This document shows, piece by piece, positions 15,788-24,688 of a stretch of DNA of 64,000 nt. The translations under genes were made by a program, and so were the position numbers. This DNA is from an uncultured Hymenobacter sp. (GTDB lineage Bacteria; Bacteroidota; Bacteroidia; Cytophagales; Hymenobacteraceae). The stretch is taken from positions 1-64,000 of the forward strand of contig CAJYPK010000019.1 of assembly GCA_913776615.1 (NCBI GenBank). Direction: 5' to 3'. The notes under the pieces are model-generated. The model saw only the letters and a list, made by a program, of their open reading frames with translations, ran no database searches and was not told the origin of the DNA. Numbering within the stretch: the first letter of the stretch is position 1; every line of letters begins with the position of its first letter.

Positions 15788-18127
15788 ATGAAATCTATTG
15801 TATTGATGACCGGGCTGGCCGTTGCCAGCCTGGGTAGCGCCTATGCGCAACAAGCCGCCGTGCGCGGCACTATTCTGGATGCCCAGTCGCAGCAGCCGCT
15901 GCCGGGTGTATCGGTGGCCGTGCCGGGTACCACCGCCGGTACGGCCACCGATGCCAGCGGCCGGTTTGCGCTGGCCTTGCCCGCCGGGGCGCGGGAGCTA
16001 ACTATCTCCTTTATCGGCTACAACGCCCAGCAGGTGCGCGTGCCCGCCGACGGCCGGACACTCACCGTGCGGCTCGAAGCGGCGCCGGTGAGCCTGCAGG
16101 GCGTGGTGGTGTCGGCCAGCCGCGAGCAGGAGCGGCGCACCGAGGCGCCCGTGGCCATCGGCCAGGTAGCGGCGCAGCTCATTGCCGATACCAAGGCCAC
16201 CGCGCCCTACCAGCTGCTTAATAAGGTAGCCGGCGTGTACATGGTAGATTTGGGCAACGAGCAGCATATGATGGCTATTCGTCAGCCGATTAGTACCAAT
16301 GCCGTGTATCTCTACCTGGAGGACGGCTTGCCCATCCGCCCCATCGGTATCTTCAACCACAACGCGCTGTACGAGATAAACCAGGCCGGGGTGCGCAGCG
16401 TGGAGGTGGTGAAAGGGCCAGCCTCGTCGCTGTACGGCTCCAATGCCATTGGCGGCGCCATTAACTTTCTCACCCAGCGGCCCACGCCGCTGCCCACGGT
16501 GGGGGTATCGGTGCAGGGCGATAACTTCGGCTACCGACGCCTCGATGCCCATGCCAGCGGTACGGCGGGCAAGCTCGGGCTGTACGCGGGGGGCTACGCA
16601 GCCCGGCAGCGCAACGGCTGGCAGGACTATACCGACTTCGATAAGCAGTCGTGGACGCTACGCGCCGACTATGCCGTAAGTACTAAAACGCGGCTGGTCG
16701 GCACTGGCACCTACAACTACCTCAACACCCAGACGCCGGGCACTCTCGACAGCCTGCGCTTCTACCGCCGCAGCTACGCCAGCAACAACCATTTCACCAA
16801 CCGGGTGGTGACGGCCGTACGCAGCAGCCTGCGCCTGGAGCACGACTGGAATGAACGCCAGCAGACGGCTTTCACGGGCTTTTACCGCTACAATTCCACC
16901 GGGCAGCTGCCGAGCTACTACATCTCGGACGTGCGCGTGAACGGCGTGTATAAAAGCTCGAATGGGCAGATTAATAATTTGTCGTTCAATAGCTACGGGG
17001 CGTTGGTGCAGCACCGTGCCGACGTGGACTTGCTGCACGCGCGGCTCATCGTGGGCGGGTACTTCGACTATAGCCCCAGCACGTACTACGCCCGCTACCT
17101 CGACATTCAGAAGGACGTAGCCACCAATTTTTACACCGGCTACACCGAGACCGGCCGCTACCTCGACGACTACCGCACCACTCTTTACAACGCCGCCGCC
17201 TACGCCCAGCTGGAAGTGCAGGCCACTGAGGCCCTGCGCGTGGTGGGCGGCCTGCGCTACGACCGGGTACAGTACAAATTCTCTAATAACCTGAGCGGCA
17301 GCCAGACCACCAAGAAAGCGGCGCTCGACAACGTGTACAACATCGTGGCCCCCAAGCTGGGTCTCACCTATGCCCTCGGCCCGGCGCAGGGCGTGTATGC
17401 CAACCTCAGCACGGGCTTCCAACCGCCCGAAACCACCAGCCTCTTTAGCTCGCGGCAACTAATAGCCTTGAAGCAGGCCCGCTTTATCAACTACGAAGTG
17501 GGCGGCTGGCTGGCCCTGCTCGACCGCAAGCTCTACCTTGACTTTAGTCTCTACCAGCTCGAAGGCCGCAACGAGATAGTCAGCATCTTGCAGCCCGACA
17601 ACACCACCCAGAACGAAAACGTGGGCGCTACCCGCCACCAGGGCGTCGAATACACGCTGACCTACGCACCCATCTCGGAGGTGAATTTTCGCCTCAGCGG
17701 TACCAATGCCCGGCATACGTACCTGGAGTACAGTGAGGTAGTGGCCGGCCGCAACCGCGACTACGCCGGCAACCGCATGGTCGGCGCCCCCGGCTGGCTG
17801 GCCAATGCCGAGGTGTTTTATAAGCCGCGCTTCGTGCCCGGGGCCCGCCTGGGCCTGGAATACCAGCGCGTGGGGGCCTACTACACCAATACCGCCAACA
17901 CCCGCACCTACGCCGGCTACAACCTGCTCAACCTGCGCCTGGGCTACCGCCTGCCGCAGGCCGCCCTGCGCGGCCTCGACGTGTGGGTCAACGTGGTGAA
18001 CCTCAGCAATGAGCTGTATTCCACCAACACTACTACCAACCAGTACGGTACCACCTACGTGGCCGCCGCGCCGCGCACGTTTACGCTGGGCGTGGGCTAC
18101 ACCTTCGCCGCCCGCGCGGCCGAATAG
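15788..18127 (+). CDS. TonB-dependent outer-membrane receptor
   Basis: Energised outer-membrane transporter, 779 residues from ATG 15788. This start follows AAGGGG and begins the signal MKSIVLMTGLAVASLGSAYA. Domains: carboxypeptidase D regulatory-like domain (about 20-105, PLPGVSVAVPGTTAGTATDA), TonB plug (about 110-230, with VVKGPASSLYGSNAIGGAIN), then a 22-strand-type barrel ending in an aromatic-rich strand (TFTLGVGYTFAA). The plug contains NEQHMMAIRQP, a His-Met-Met run that could contact a soft metal, which is inference only. It is divergent from the MbnP/diheme operon and followed by a PepSY protein, so copper, iron or a metallophore is the likely substrate. A specific ligand cannot be named. 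Confidence 0.93.
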   Translation: MKSIVLMTGLAVASLGSAYAQQAAVRGTILDAQSQQPLPGVSVAVPGTTAGTATDASGRFALALPAGARELTISFIGYNAQQVRVPADGRTLTVRLEAAPVSLQGVVVSASREQERRTEAPVAIGQVAAQLIADTKATAPYQLLNKVAGVYMVDLGNEQHMMAIRQPISTNAVYLYLEDGLPIRPIGIFNHNALYEINQAGVRSVEVVKGPASSLYGSNAIGGAINFLTQRPTPLPTVGVSVQGDNFGYRRLDAHASGTAGKLGLYAGGYAARQRNGWQDYTDFDKQSWTLRADYAVSTKTRLVGTGTYNYLNTQTPGTLDSLRFYRRSYASNNHFTNRVVTAVRSSLRLEHDWNERQQTAFTGFYRYNSTGQLPSYYISDVRVNGVYKSSNGQINNLSFNSYGALVQHRADVDLLHARLIVGGYFDYSPSTYYARYLDIQKDVATNFYTGYTETGRYLDDYRTTLYNAAAYAQLEVQATEALRVVGGLRYDRVQYKFSNNLSGSQTTKKAALDNVYNIVAPKLGLTYALGPAQGVYANLSTGFQPPETTSLFSSRQLIALKQARFINYEVGGWLALLDRKLYLDFSLYQLEGRNEIVSILQPDNTTQNENVGATRHQGVEYTLTYAPISEVNFRLSGTNARHTYLEYSEVVAGRNRDYAGNRMVGAPGWLANAEVFYKPRFVPGARLGLEYQRVGAYYTNTANTRTYAGYNLLNLRLGYRLPQAALRGLDVWVNVVNLSNELYSTNTTTNQYGTTYVAAAPRTFTLGVGYTFAARAAE

Positions 18128-18226
18128 CGTCGGCCGGCCCGGCTACGTGGGCGGCAATTTATAATCACCCAGGCGCTGCGCCAGCGGGCTGTCGGCTCGC
18201 CGGTGCGTCCTGTATGCTTTTTTCAT

Positions 18227-19840
18227 ATGGCTGTTAATCAACTTACTGAGTCGCCCGTGCGGGCGGCCGTTTCGCCGGTGCGCCGCTACGTGGGGCGCCA
18301 CCTGTACCGCTGGCACCGGGTGCTGGGGCTCATCACGGTGGTGCCCGTTATCATGTGGGCGCTCAGCGGGCTGGCGCACCCGCTGATGTCGAATTTATTG
18401 CGGCCGGCCATCGCCCACGAGACCGTGCCCGCGCCGCCGCTGGCACCTGCCGCGCTGGCCGTGCCCGTGCCCCAGGTGCTGGCCCGGTACGGGCTGGCCG
18501 CCGTGCAAAATCTGCGCGTGGTGCAGCTGCACCGCCAGCCCGCTTACCAAATTACTGATTTTCGGGGGCGGCTGCGTTACTTCAGCGCGGTTACTGGCCG
18601 GGAAATCCCCGGTGGCGACCGGGCCTATGCCGAGGCGCTGGCCCGCTACCTGCTCGCCGATTCCACGTCGGCCGTGGCGGGGGCCGAGCGCCTGACGCAC
18701 TTCACGGGCGAGTACAAGTTTATCAATCGCCTGCTGCCGGTTTGGAAAATTACCCTGGCCCGGCCCGACGGCATGGCCGTGTTTATCGAAACCGGCCAGA
18801 GTCGGCTGGGTACTTTCAATAACCACGCCCGCGCTACCTTTTTGTGGGTGTTCGGAATGCTACACAACTGGGATTTTCTCGACGCGCTGCCCCGGCCGCT
18901 GCACCTGGGAATTATGCTGGTTTTTACCACCATTATCTGGCTGTCGGCGCTGAGCGGATTGGTCATCTACGGCTTCGTGCGCCGGAAGCTGCGTCAGCCG
19001 CGCTCGGCCCAGGACCAGGTGGGCTGGCTGCGGCGGCGGCACCGCACGCTGGGGTTGTGGGTGGCCTTCGTCACGTGCACGTTTGCGCTGAGTGCGTCTT
19101 ATCACCTGCTGCAAAAATTTACCCCCGACCGGCGCAATGAAGTGGCCCGCGTCAGTGCCTTTGCCGCTACCGAATTGACTTGGCCGCTCACCGAGGCGCT
19201 GGCCGCCGCGCCGGTGCAGCAGGTGTCGCTGGCCCGGATAGGGGGCCAGCCCTACTACCGGCTGGTAAGCGAAAATGCGGCCGGCCCGCCCGCGGTGCAG
19301 TACCGCAGCACCCGCACCGGCCAGCCGCTGCCCGATGGAGAATTGCGCTACGCCCGGGAGCTGGGCGACGAGTTTATGCGGCGTCTGCATGGCCAGGCGG
19401 TGCCCGCCACGGCCACCGGGGCCAGCGAAAACGGGGCGCTGCCCGACTGTTGCACCCCACTCAGCCCCACTACCGAAGCGCCCGCTGGCCCGACCCCCGC
19501 GCAAGCCAGTCTGGGCCGCCCCGAGCTGGTAGCCAAGTTTGCCGGCGAGTACGGGTTTGTCAATAAGCGCCTGCCGGTGATGAAGCTAGCCTACGCCGGG
19601 GCCGGCCACCCCGCCCTGTACGTGGAGCCCGCCACCGGCCGCCTCGCCGCCCTCGTCACCGACGATGCCCGGCGCGAAGGGCTAGCTTTCGCCGTGCTGC
19701 ACAAGTTTTTCCTGCTGGATTGGGCCGGTAAAAACGTGCGCGACGCGGTAGCCATGTTCTCCGCGCTGGGCGTGCTGGTCGTCACGCTCTACGGCTTCCT
19801 ATTACTGTTGCGAACCCGCCGCCCGCGGGCGGCTAGCTAG
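18227..19840 (+). CDS. PepSY-associated TM helix domain protein (probable reductase-like membrane protein)
   Basis: 537-residue inner-membrane protein of the PepSY_TM group, often found with siderophore or metal uptake genes and thought to act in periplasmic metal reduction or electron transfer. The N-terminal YRWHRVLGLITVVPVIMWAL starts the first membrane helix. Further helices are near FLWVFGMLHNW, LHLGIMLVFTTIIWLSALSGL, RHRTLGLWVAFVTCTFAL and the C-terminus (AMFSALGVLVVTLYGFLLLL). Periplasmic PepSY-like regions include HFTGEYKFINRLLPVWK and its repeat KFAGEYGFVNKRLPVMK. A DCC pair occurs in the periplasmic loop. ATG 18227 is preferred over GTG 18203. It lies 99 bases behind the receptor and overlaps the convergent FMN reductase end by 8 bases. 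Confidence 0.9.
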   Translation: MAVNQLTESPVRAAVSPVRRYVGRHLYRWHRVLGLITVVPVIMWALSGLAHPLMSNLLRPAIAHETVPAPPLAPAALAVPVPQVLARYGLAAVQNLRVVQLHRQPAYQITDFRGRLRYFSAVTGREIPGGDRAYAEALARYLLADSTSAVAGAERLTHFTGEYKFINRLLPVWKITLARPDGMAVFIETGQSRLGTFNNHARATFLWVFGMLHNWDFLDALPRPLHLGIMLVFTTIIWLSALSGLVIYGFVRRKLRQPRSAQDQVGWLRRRHRTLGLWVAFVTCTFALSASYHLLQKFTPDRRNEVARVSAFAATELTWPLTEALAAAPVQQVSLARIGGQPYYRLVSENAAGPPAVQYRSTRTGQPLPDGELRYARELGDEFMRRLHGQAVPATATGASENGALPDCCTPLSPTTEAPAGPTPAQASLGRPELVAKFAGEYGFVNKRLPVMKLAYAGAGHPALYVEPATGRLAALVTDDARREGLAFAVLHKFFLLDWAGKNVRDAVAMFSALGVLVVTLYGFLLLLRTRRPRAAS

Positions 19841-20360
19841 CCAGCAGCGCCAGCGCCTGCTCGCGCAGCAGCTGGGCAAAGAGCGGGCTAGCCAGCTCGC
19901 CCTCGGCCGACAAATGCTGGCTGATGCCGGGCAGGCGCACGCGCTGCGGCAGCACGGTGGTGCCCAGGTAGAATAGAATGTCGGTGAGGTGGCTTAGGGC
20001 CAGCGCGCCGCCCATGCCGCCGCTGCTCAAGCTCACGAGTGCCGCCTTTTTGCCCCGGATGCCGCCGGGGTAGGGCAGGGCGTCGATAAACGCCTTGAGT
20101 GCCCCGGGGATAGAGCAATTATACTCCGGCGCGATGACGACGAGCTTATCGGACTGGTCGAGCGGGGCGATAAACTCGTTGAAGCCCGGGTGCTGGCCGG
20201 CGTTGTGGTAAAGCGCCGTATTGAGAAAGTCGGCCGGCAGCTCCGTCAGGTCCAGTACCTGGTGGGGAGCGCCCAGCTCAGCCAGCAGGGCGGCGTAAAA
20301 ATTGGCCACGATGCGGGCGCGGGACTGGGGGCGATTGGTGCCGACGAGGATGGTAATCAC
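19833..20360 (-). CDS. NADPH-dependent FMN reductase family protein
   Basis: Cytoplasmic flavodoxin-like flavin reductase, about 175 residues. The N-terminal ILVGTNRPQSRARIV binds the FMN phosphate, and the family motif APEYNCSIPGALKAFIDAL (about residues 75-93) corresponds to the P.YN...PG.LKN.iD pattern. SLSSGGMGGALAL follows. I place the start at GTG 20360, since the fold begins there; a TTG at 20381 would add seven residues. It converges with the PepSY gene, overlapping by 8 bases. It could feed electrons to metal or flavin reduction, but physical proximity is the only link. Confidence 0.88.
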   Translation of the reverse strand: MITILVGTNRPQSRARIVANFYAALLAELGAPHQVLDLTELPADFLNTALYHNAGQHPGFNEFIAPLDQSDKLVVIAPEYNCSIPGALKAFIDALPYPGGIRGKKAALVSLSSGGMGGALALSHLTDILFYLGTTVLPQRVRLPGISQHLSAEGELASPLFAQLLREQALALLAS

Positions 20361-20438
20361 GCAGAGGTTACGAAAGAGCAAGCGAACGATACGTTAACGC
20401 CCACTATCGGTTCGGTTTAGTTGATTGACCCGTAATTC

Positions 20439-21230
20439 TTAATAAAGCCCTTTCAGCCAGCCGCCATCCACGGCCGTGGAAGTGCCCGTGATGTAACTGG
20501 CCCGCTCTGAGCACAGGAAGGCGGCCAGCGCCGCAAACTCCCGCGGCTCGCCGAGGCGGCGCATGGGTATCTCGTTGGTCCAGCGGGCAGTAGCCTCGGC
20601 CTCGCTGATGCCCTCGCGGGTAGCGGCGGCGCTGGCCAGGTGCTCGACGCGCTCGGTGCGGGTGTAGCCGGGCAGGATATTATTGACCGTAATGCCCGCC
20701 GCCGCTACCTCGTTGGCCAGGGTGCGGGCCATCCCGGTCACGGCCGCCCGCAGGCTATTCGACAGCAGAAGCCCACCCACCGGCTGCTTCACCGCGATGG
20801 AGGTGATGTTGAGAATGCGCCCCCAGCCCCGGGCCTTCATGCCGGGCAGGACGGCCCGCGTCAGCTCCACTACGCTCGTGAGCAGCAAGTGCGTAGCAGC
20901 CTCCCAGGCCGCCGCGTCGTGCTGCTCGAACGTACCGGCCGGGGGGCCGCCCGCGTTGGTAACCAGAATATCGATGCGGCCGAATTCGGCCAAGGCCGCT
21001 TGTACCAGCCGCGCGACATCGGCTGGCTTGGCCACGTCGGCGGCTACGCCCAGCACGCGCCCGCCAGAGGCTTCGCGGATAGCGGCGCAAGTCTGTTGCA
21101 AGGTGTCGTCGGTACGGGCGCACAGAACGAGGTGCGCGCCTTCGGCGGCCAGCTCTTCGGCCACGGCGCGCCCCAGGCCCTTGCTAGCGGCGGCCACCAG
21201 GGCCACTTTACCGGTCAGTCCGAGGTCCAT
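20439..21230 (-). CDS. SDR family oxidoreductase
   Basis: Classical short-chain dehydrogenase/reductase, 263 residues. From ATG 21230 the protein begins MDLGLTGKVALVAAASKGLG, the Rossmann nucleotide-binding motif. Later features are LVTNAGGPPAG (the NAG motif), GRILNITSIAVKQPVGG with the catalytic Ser region, and a C-terminal ITGTSTAVDGGW signature. The usual Tyr-x3-Lys catalytic pair is not obvious: the region after the Ser reads LLLSNSLRAAVTGMARTLANE, with Ser/Asn where Tyr is expected. Some SDR subfamilies near 3-oxoacyl-ACP reductase show this. A longer reading frame from 21317 is repeat DNA, not real protein. Substrate unknown. Confidence 0.88.
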   Translation of the reverse strand: MDLGLTGKVALVAAASKGLGRAVAEELAAEGAHLVLCARTDDTLQQTCAAIREASGGRVLGVAADVAKPADVARLVQAALAEFGRIDILVTNAGGPPAGTFEQHDAAAWEAATHLLLTSVVELTRAVLPGMKARGWGRILNITSIAVKQPVGGLLLSNSLRAAVTGMARTLANEVAAAGITVNNILPGYTRTERVEHLASAAATREGISEAEATARWTNEIPMRRLGEPREFAALAAFLCSERASYITGTSTAVDGGWLKGLY

Positions 21231-21543
21231 GAGTGAAATGGCGAGATAGTGAAATGGTGAGTTAGTGATGCGGCGGATAGATAAAGAAGTTGTTGAGGAA
21301 GTGATACGACCACACAACTCTTGTCATGCTGAGCTTGCCGAAGCATCTTGCTCGCTTCGTTGAACGGCTGCATAACGAAGCGAGCAGGATGCTTCGGCAA
21401 GCTCAGTATGACCGACGTAAGGAAGAGAAAACTTTCTAAACAGCCTTACATGGAAAAAGGCGGAGGGGTGCCCTGCAGGGCTTGATTGCGACAGTTTATG
21501 TTATGTCCCCATCTCACCATTTCGCCATTTCACCATCTCGCCA
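21231..21543. repeat. Nested inverted repeats between SDR and cupin genes
   Basis: No gene is seen. Outer pair: family F words (GTGAAATGGTGAGTTAGTGA, 21231-21266) and their complement (21506-21543). Inner element: a full family A hairpin at 21322-21413 (copy 2). Confidence 0.8.
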
Positions 21544-21918
21544 CTACTTGCGCAGGTAGCTATCACTGCCATCGAGCCAGTCTTGGCGGGGCGGGCTGAA
21601 CACGTCTACGTCGAGCGTGTCTTCGAGTGCCTCGGCCTTGTGGGGTAGCCACGAGGGAATAGTCAGCACCTCCCCGGCCCGCACTACAACCTCCTGGCTC
21701 TCATCCTCACCGAGGTGAAAGCGTAGCGCGCCTTCTAAAATATACGTAATCTGCTCGTTATGATGCGAGTGCTTGGGCACGATGGCGCCTTTTTTCAGAT
21801 ACACGTGGGCCAGCATCATTTGCTCCCCCGTAATGAGGCGGCGGGAAATCGTATCGGAAAGCTCATCCTTGGGCATATCATCCCAACGGTAAAGAGTAGC
21901 AGGCGGTAGAGGGCTCAT
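21544..21918 (-). CDS. Cupin domain protein
   Basis: 124-residue single-domain cupin, probably cytoplasmic. The first cupin motif is visible as LKKGAIVPKHSHHNEQITYILEG (three His and Glu around residues 45-56, the metal-binding set). The second motif is RAGEVLTIPSWLPHKAEAL with its His. Such small proteins bind a divalent metal and a small ligand, and many are sugar- or amino-acid-metabolism isomerases or regulators; no specific role can be read here. Start ATG 21918. No gene follows closely on the same strand except the SDR, separated by a repeat-filled gap. Confidence 0.85.
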   Translation of the reverse strand: MSPLPPATLYRWDDMPKDELSDTISRRLITGEQMMLAHVYLKKGAIVPKHSHHNEQITYILEGALRFHLGEDESQEVVVRAGEVLTIPSWLPHKAEALEDTLDVDVFSPPRQDWLDGSDSYLRK

Positions 21919-22159
21919 GAGTGGAAAAAGAAACGGGCAAGCGTATAAAAGAACGCCAAGCTAGTGCGAAATCGGGAAATTTGCTTTTTCCCGTTATCTG
22001 GGTTACTGGACCATCCCTCGGCCACCTGGTCCGATTGAAGCCCGTTGAACCCGCGGGGGAAATAGAGGGTCGTCGATGCGTGATGGTACGTGAATAGGCC
22101 CGATTACAAGCTGCCCAGCTACGCAAGATACTTGCTGATTGGCTCGCCTTGCCGTTTCA
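21919..22159. other. Intergenic region, nothing recognised
   Basis: Between the cupin and pentapeptide-repeat genes. An 82-codon open frame at 21878-22126 overlaps the cupin start and has no recognisable features. Confidence 0.5.
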
Positions 22160-22768
22160 TCAGGGCTCAATCAGCAGGCCGTATTTGTCGAGTAGGCCTG
22201 GCAGGGCGGCCAGCGCGAAGCGAGTGCCCCGCACAGCATTGGCTTCAGGGTCGAGGCTAAAGCCGGTGGCGGTGGTAAAGTCGGCCCCGGCCAACTGGGT
22301 GTTGTGGAAGATGGTACCCGTGAGGTCGCAGTGCGCAAAGGTTGAACCCGTGAGGTCGGCGTTGGTAAAATCGGCTTCGGGCAGGGAGCAGTGATTGAAG
22401 CGCGTACCAGGCAGCTTCTTGCCGCCGAAGGAAGCGTAGCGCAATTGGCAATCGTCGAAGTGCACACCAAAGAGCATGTCCTGGCAAGCGCCGAAGGCAA
22501 CGCCCAGCAGCTTACACTCGGCAAAAGCCACGTTTTGCAGCGCCGTGCCGCTGAGTTTGGCAGTAGTGAGGTTGCAGCGCTCAAACAAACAATCCTCGAA
22601 GCGCAGCCCCGCCAGGTCGGCTTCGCTCAACTCACAATGCACGAAGCGGAATTGCTCGAACTCACGGCCCAGGGCCAGTAGGCGCGGGGCCGTAAGGCCG
22701 GTCAGTACCTGCTCAGCGGGAAAATAATCGGGCTTGCGCAGGGCAAGGGGCTTGCGGCGGGGCTTCAT
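22160..22768 (-). CDS. Pentapeptide repeat protein
   Basis: 202-residue protein made almost wholly of pentapeptide repeats of the A(D/N)LxF type, which fold into a right-handed quadrilateral beta-helix. Examples are LSEADLAGLRFEDCLFERCN, TKLSGTALQNVAFAECKLLG and SLPEADFTNADLTGSTFAHC. Repeats run from about residue 45 to 180. No signal peptide. Family members include DNA-gyrase-protecting proteins (Qnr, MfpA) and many of unknown role; this one looks like the Qnr-like general class but cannot be assigned. ATG 22768 (MKPRRKPLALRKPDYF) is chosen over 22795 because it starts a plausible basic N-terminus. Confidence 0.9.
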   Translation of the reverse strand: MKPRRKPLALRKPDYFPAEQVLTGLTAPRLLALGREFEQFRFVHCELSEADLAGLRFEDCLFERCNLTTAKLSGTALQNVAFAECKLLGVAFGACQDMLFGVHFDDCQLRYASFGGKKLPGTRFNHCSLPEADFTNADLTGSTFAHCDLTGTIFHNTQLAGADFTTATGFSLDPEANAVRGTRFALAALPGLLDKYGLLIEP

Positions 22769-22900
22769 GCGGTGAGTAGTAAATAAGGAGTGCAAGCTAA
22801 CCTAGCGCCCGGCATCCTAGTTAAAGGCGGGTTGACCGGGTGCTGGTCGTCTCGCCGGGTAGTCCGGCCGGGCTGGCAAGGCGCTCGCCGTGCGCGTGCT

Positions 22901-23311
22901 ATGGCTGCTACTTCCACTATCTATTTTAAGAACAACGTCGGCTGCGTGTGGGAAGAACCCGCTGGTTATCTGCGCCTTGAGTATTATTCCGGCCCGCGCG
23001 TAGAAGCCCAGTTCCGGGCGCTGCTCACGCACCTGCGCCAGGCCTTGCAACGCCACGGCTGGCACCGGGTGCTGGTTAATCAGCAGCAGATGAGCCCCTT
23101 CACCACCGCCGAAGAAAGCTGGATGATGAACGAGTGGCTGCCCCTGGCCGTGCAGGAAAATGGCTACCGCTACGGGGCCGTGGTGGTGGCGCACGACGTA
23201 TTCGCCCGCCTCGCCATGACGGGCATCGTAATGACGAGCCGCAAACTGGGCCACACCTACCGCAATTTTGAGCACGAAAAAGAAGCCATCGACTGGCTGC
23301 TTACTCAGTAG
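22901..23311 (+). CDS. Hypothetical protein, STAS/SpoIIAA-like size and composition
   Basis: 136-residue cytoplasmic protein from ATG 22901 (MAATSTIYFKNNVGCVWEEP). No signal peptide or membrane segment. Features: a beta-rich start, FRALLTHLRQALQRHGWHRVLVNQQQM in the middle and EEKEAIDWL-like end (HEKEAIDWLLTQ). The pattern of a strand with a 'shared residue then helix' and a C-terminal 'eAi.WL' tail resembles STAS-like proteins common in Bacteroidota (inference). Convergent with lysA, separated by a repeat-F hairpin. Confidence 0.75.
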   Translation: MAATSTIYFKNNVGCVWEEPAGYLRLEYYSGPRVEAQFRALLTHLRQALQRHGWHRVLVNQQQMSPFTTAEESWMMNEWLPLAVQENGYRYGAVVVAHDVFARLAMTGIVMTSRKLGHTYRNFEHEKEAIDWLLTQ

Positions 23312-23312
23312 T

Positions 23313-23384
23313 GAAATGGTGAGGTGGTGAAGTGGTGAGTTTTCCTAGTTCAGAAAATCACTATTTCACCACCTCACCATTTCA
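23313..23384. repeat. Family F inverted repeat between convergent genes
   Basis: TGAAATGGTGAGGTGGTGAA pairs with its exact complement in the right arm at about 23361-23384. The hairpin fills the space between the 22901 gene and lysA and may also stop transcription from both sides. Confidence 0.8.
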
Positions 23385-23385
23385 T

Positions 23386-24591
23386 CTATACTTGGCCAGC
23401 CAGCAGGTCTTCGAACGTTTGGCGGCGGCGGATGAGGCGCGGGGCGGCGTCGCCGTCGAGCAGCACCTCGGCGGGGCGCAGGCGCGAATTGAACGAGCTG
23501 CTCATCTCGAAGCCGTAGGCCCCGGCGTTGTGGAAGGCCAGAATATCACCCTCGCGCACCTCGGGCAGCAGGCGATCCCAGGCGAAGGTGTCGGTTTCGC
23601 AGATGTTGCCGACTACCGTATACAGGCGCTCGGGGCCGTTGGGGTGCGAGAGGTTGCTGATGTAGTGGTAGGCATCGTACATCATGGGCCGGATGAGGTG
23701 GTTGAAGCCCGAGTTGACGCCCGCGAATACGGTGGCCGTGGTGTGCTTCACCGTCGAGACTTCCACCAGCAAATAGCCACTTTCGCTCACCAGGTATTTG
23801 CCGGGCTCAAACCAGGCTTCGAGGGGCCGGCCGTATTCTTTTTCAAATTCGGCGAAGGCCGCCGCCACCTGCCGGCCCAGGCCCGCCACGTCGGTTTCGG
23901 GGTCGCCGGGCTTGTAGGGTACTTTGAAGCCCGAGCCCAGGTCCAGAAACTCCAGCTGCGGGAAGCGCCGGGCGGCGTCGAACAGAATATCCAGCGCCCG
24001 CATAAACACGCCCACGTCCTTGATTTCGGAGCCCGTGTGCATGTGCAGGCCGCGCACGTGCAGGCCGGTGCCCTTCACCACGCGCTCCAGGTGGCGCATC
24101 TGGTGAATGCTGATGCCGAACTTGCTATCGATGTGGCCGGTCGAGATTTTGTAGTTGCCGCCCGCCTCAATGTGCGGGTTCAGGCGCACGCACACCGGGT
24201 AGGAGCCGCCGAAGGTGGCCCCGAACTGCTCCAGCAGCGAGAGGTTGTCGATGTTGAGGTTGACGCCCAGCTCCTTGGCCTCGACCAGCTCGCTGAAGGC
24301 GACGCTGTTGGGGGTGAAGAGAATATTTTCGGGCTGGAAGCCAACGTGCAGGCCCAGCCGCACTTCGTTGAGGCTCACGCAGTCGAGGCCCGCGCCCTCG
24401 GCCAGCAGTACCTTGAGAATGGCGACGTTGGTGAGCGCCTTGCAGGCGTAGAAAAACCGCGTGGGGTGGCCGCTGAAGGCCGACGTGAGCTTGTGGTACT
24501 GCGCCCGAATAGTATCGGCCTGGTACACGTAGAGCGGGGTGCCAAACTGCTCGGCGGCAGCCAGCAGGGCAGAAGCAGGAAGTGCGGACAT
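23386..24591 (-). CDS. lysA: Diaminopimelate decarboxylase
   Basis: PLP-dependent fold-type III decarboxylase that makes L-lysine from meso-diaminopimelate, the last step of lysine synthesis. The 401-residue product has the PLP-lysine motif FFYACKALTN (near residue 50), HMHTGSEIKD (about 197), LDLGSGFKVPY (about 220) and CETDTFAWDR (about 335) with the active-site Cys, followed by GAYGFEMSSSFNSRLRP. The minus strand reads TATTTTTG shortly upstream of ATG 24591, a good Bacteroidota -7 element close to the start, suggesting a short 5' leader. Confidence 0.96.
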   Translation of the reverse strand: MSALPASALLAAAEQFGTPLYVYQADTIRAQYHKLTSAFSGHPTRFFYACKALTNVAILKVLLAEGAGLDCVSLNEVRLGLHVGFQPENILFTPNSVAFSELVEAKELGVNLNIDNLSLLEQFGATFGGSYPVCVRLNPHIEAGGNYKISTGHIDSKFGISIHQMRHLERVVKGTGLHVRGLHMHTGSEIKDVGVFMRALDILFDAARRFPQLEFLDLGSGFKVPYKPGDPETDVAGLGRQVAAAFAEFEKEYGRPLEAWFEPGKYLVSESGYLLVEVSTVKHTTATVFAGVNSGFNHLIRPMMYDAYHYISNLSHPNGPERLYTVVGNICETDTFAWDRLLPEVREGDILAFHNAGAYGFEMSSSFNSRLRPAEVLLDGDAAPRLIRRRQTFEDLLAGQV

Positions 24592-24688
24592 AATACCTGC
24601 AAAAATACGGGTGCCGACCCCGCCGACCCACGCTGGCCGCGCCCGCTAAATCCCCGTAAGGCGGTTATTTAGCCGAAAAACTTAGCTC

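Noticed and set aside
20439..21317. Longer SDR frame starting at 21317
   Set aside because: The extra N-terminal codons are read from repeat DNA; the conserved fold begins at 21230.
21878..22126. 82-codon open frame on the minus strand
   Set aside because: Overlaps the cupin start and lacks any domain or signal; composition looks like a chance frame.
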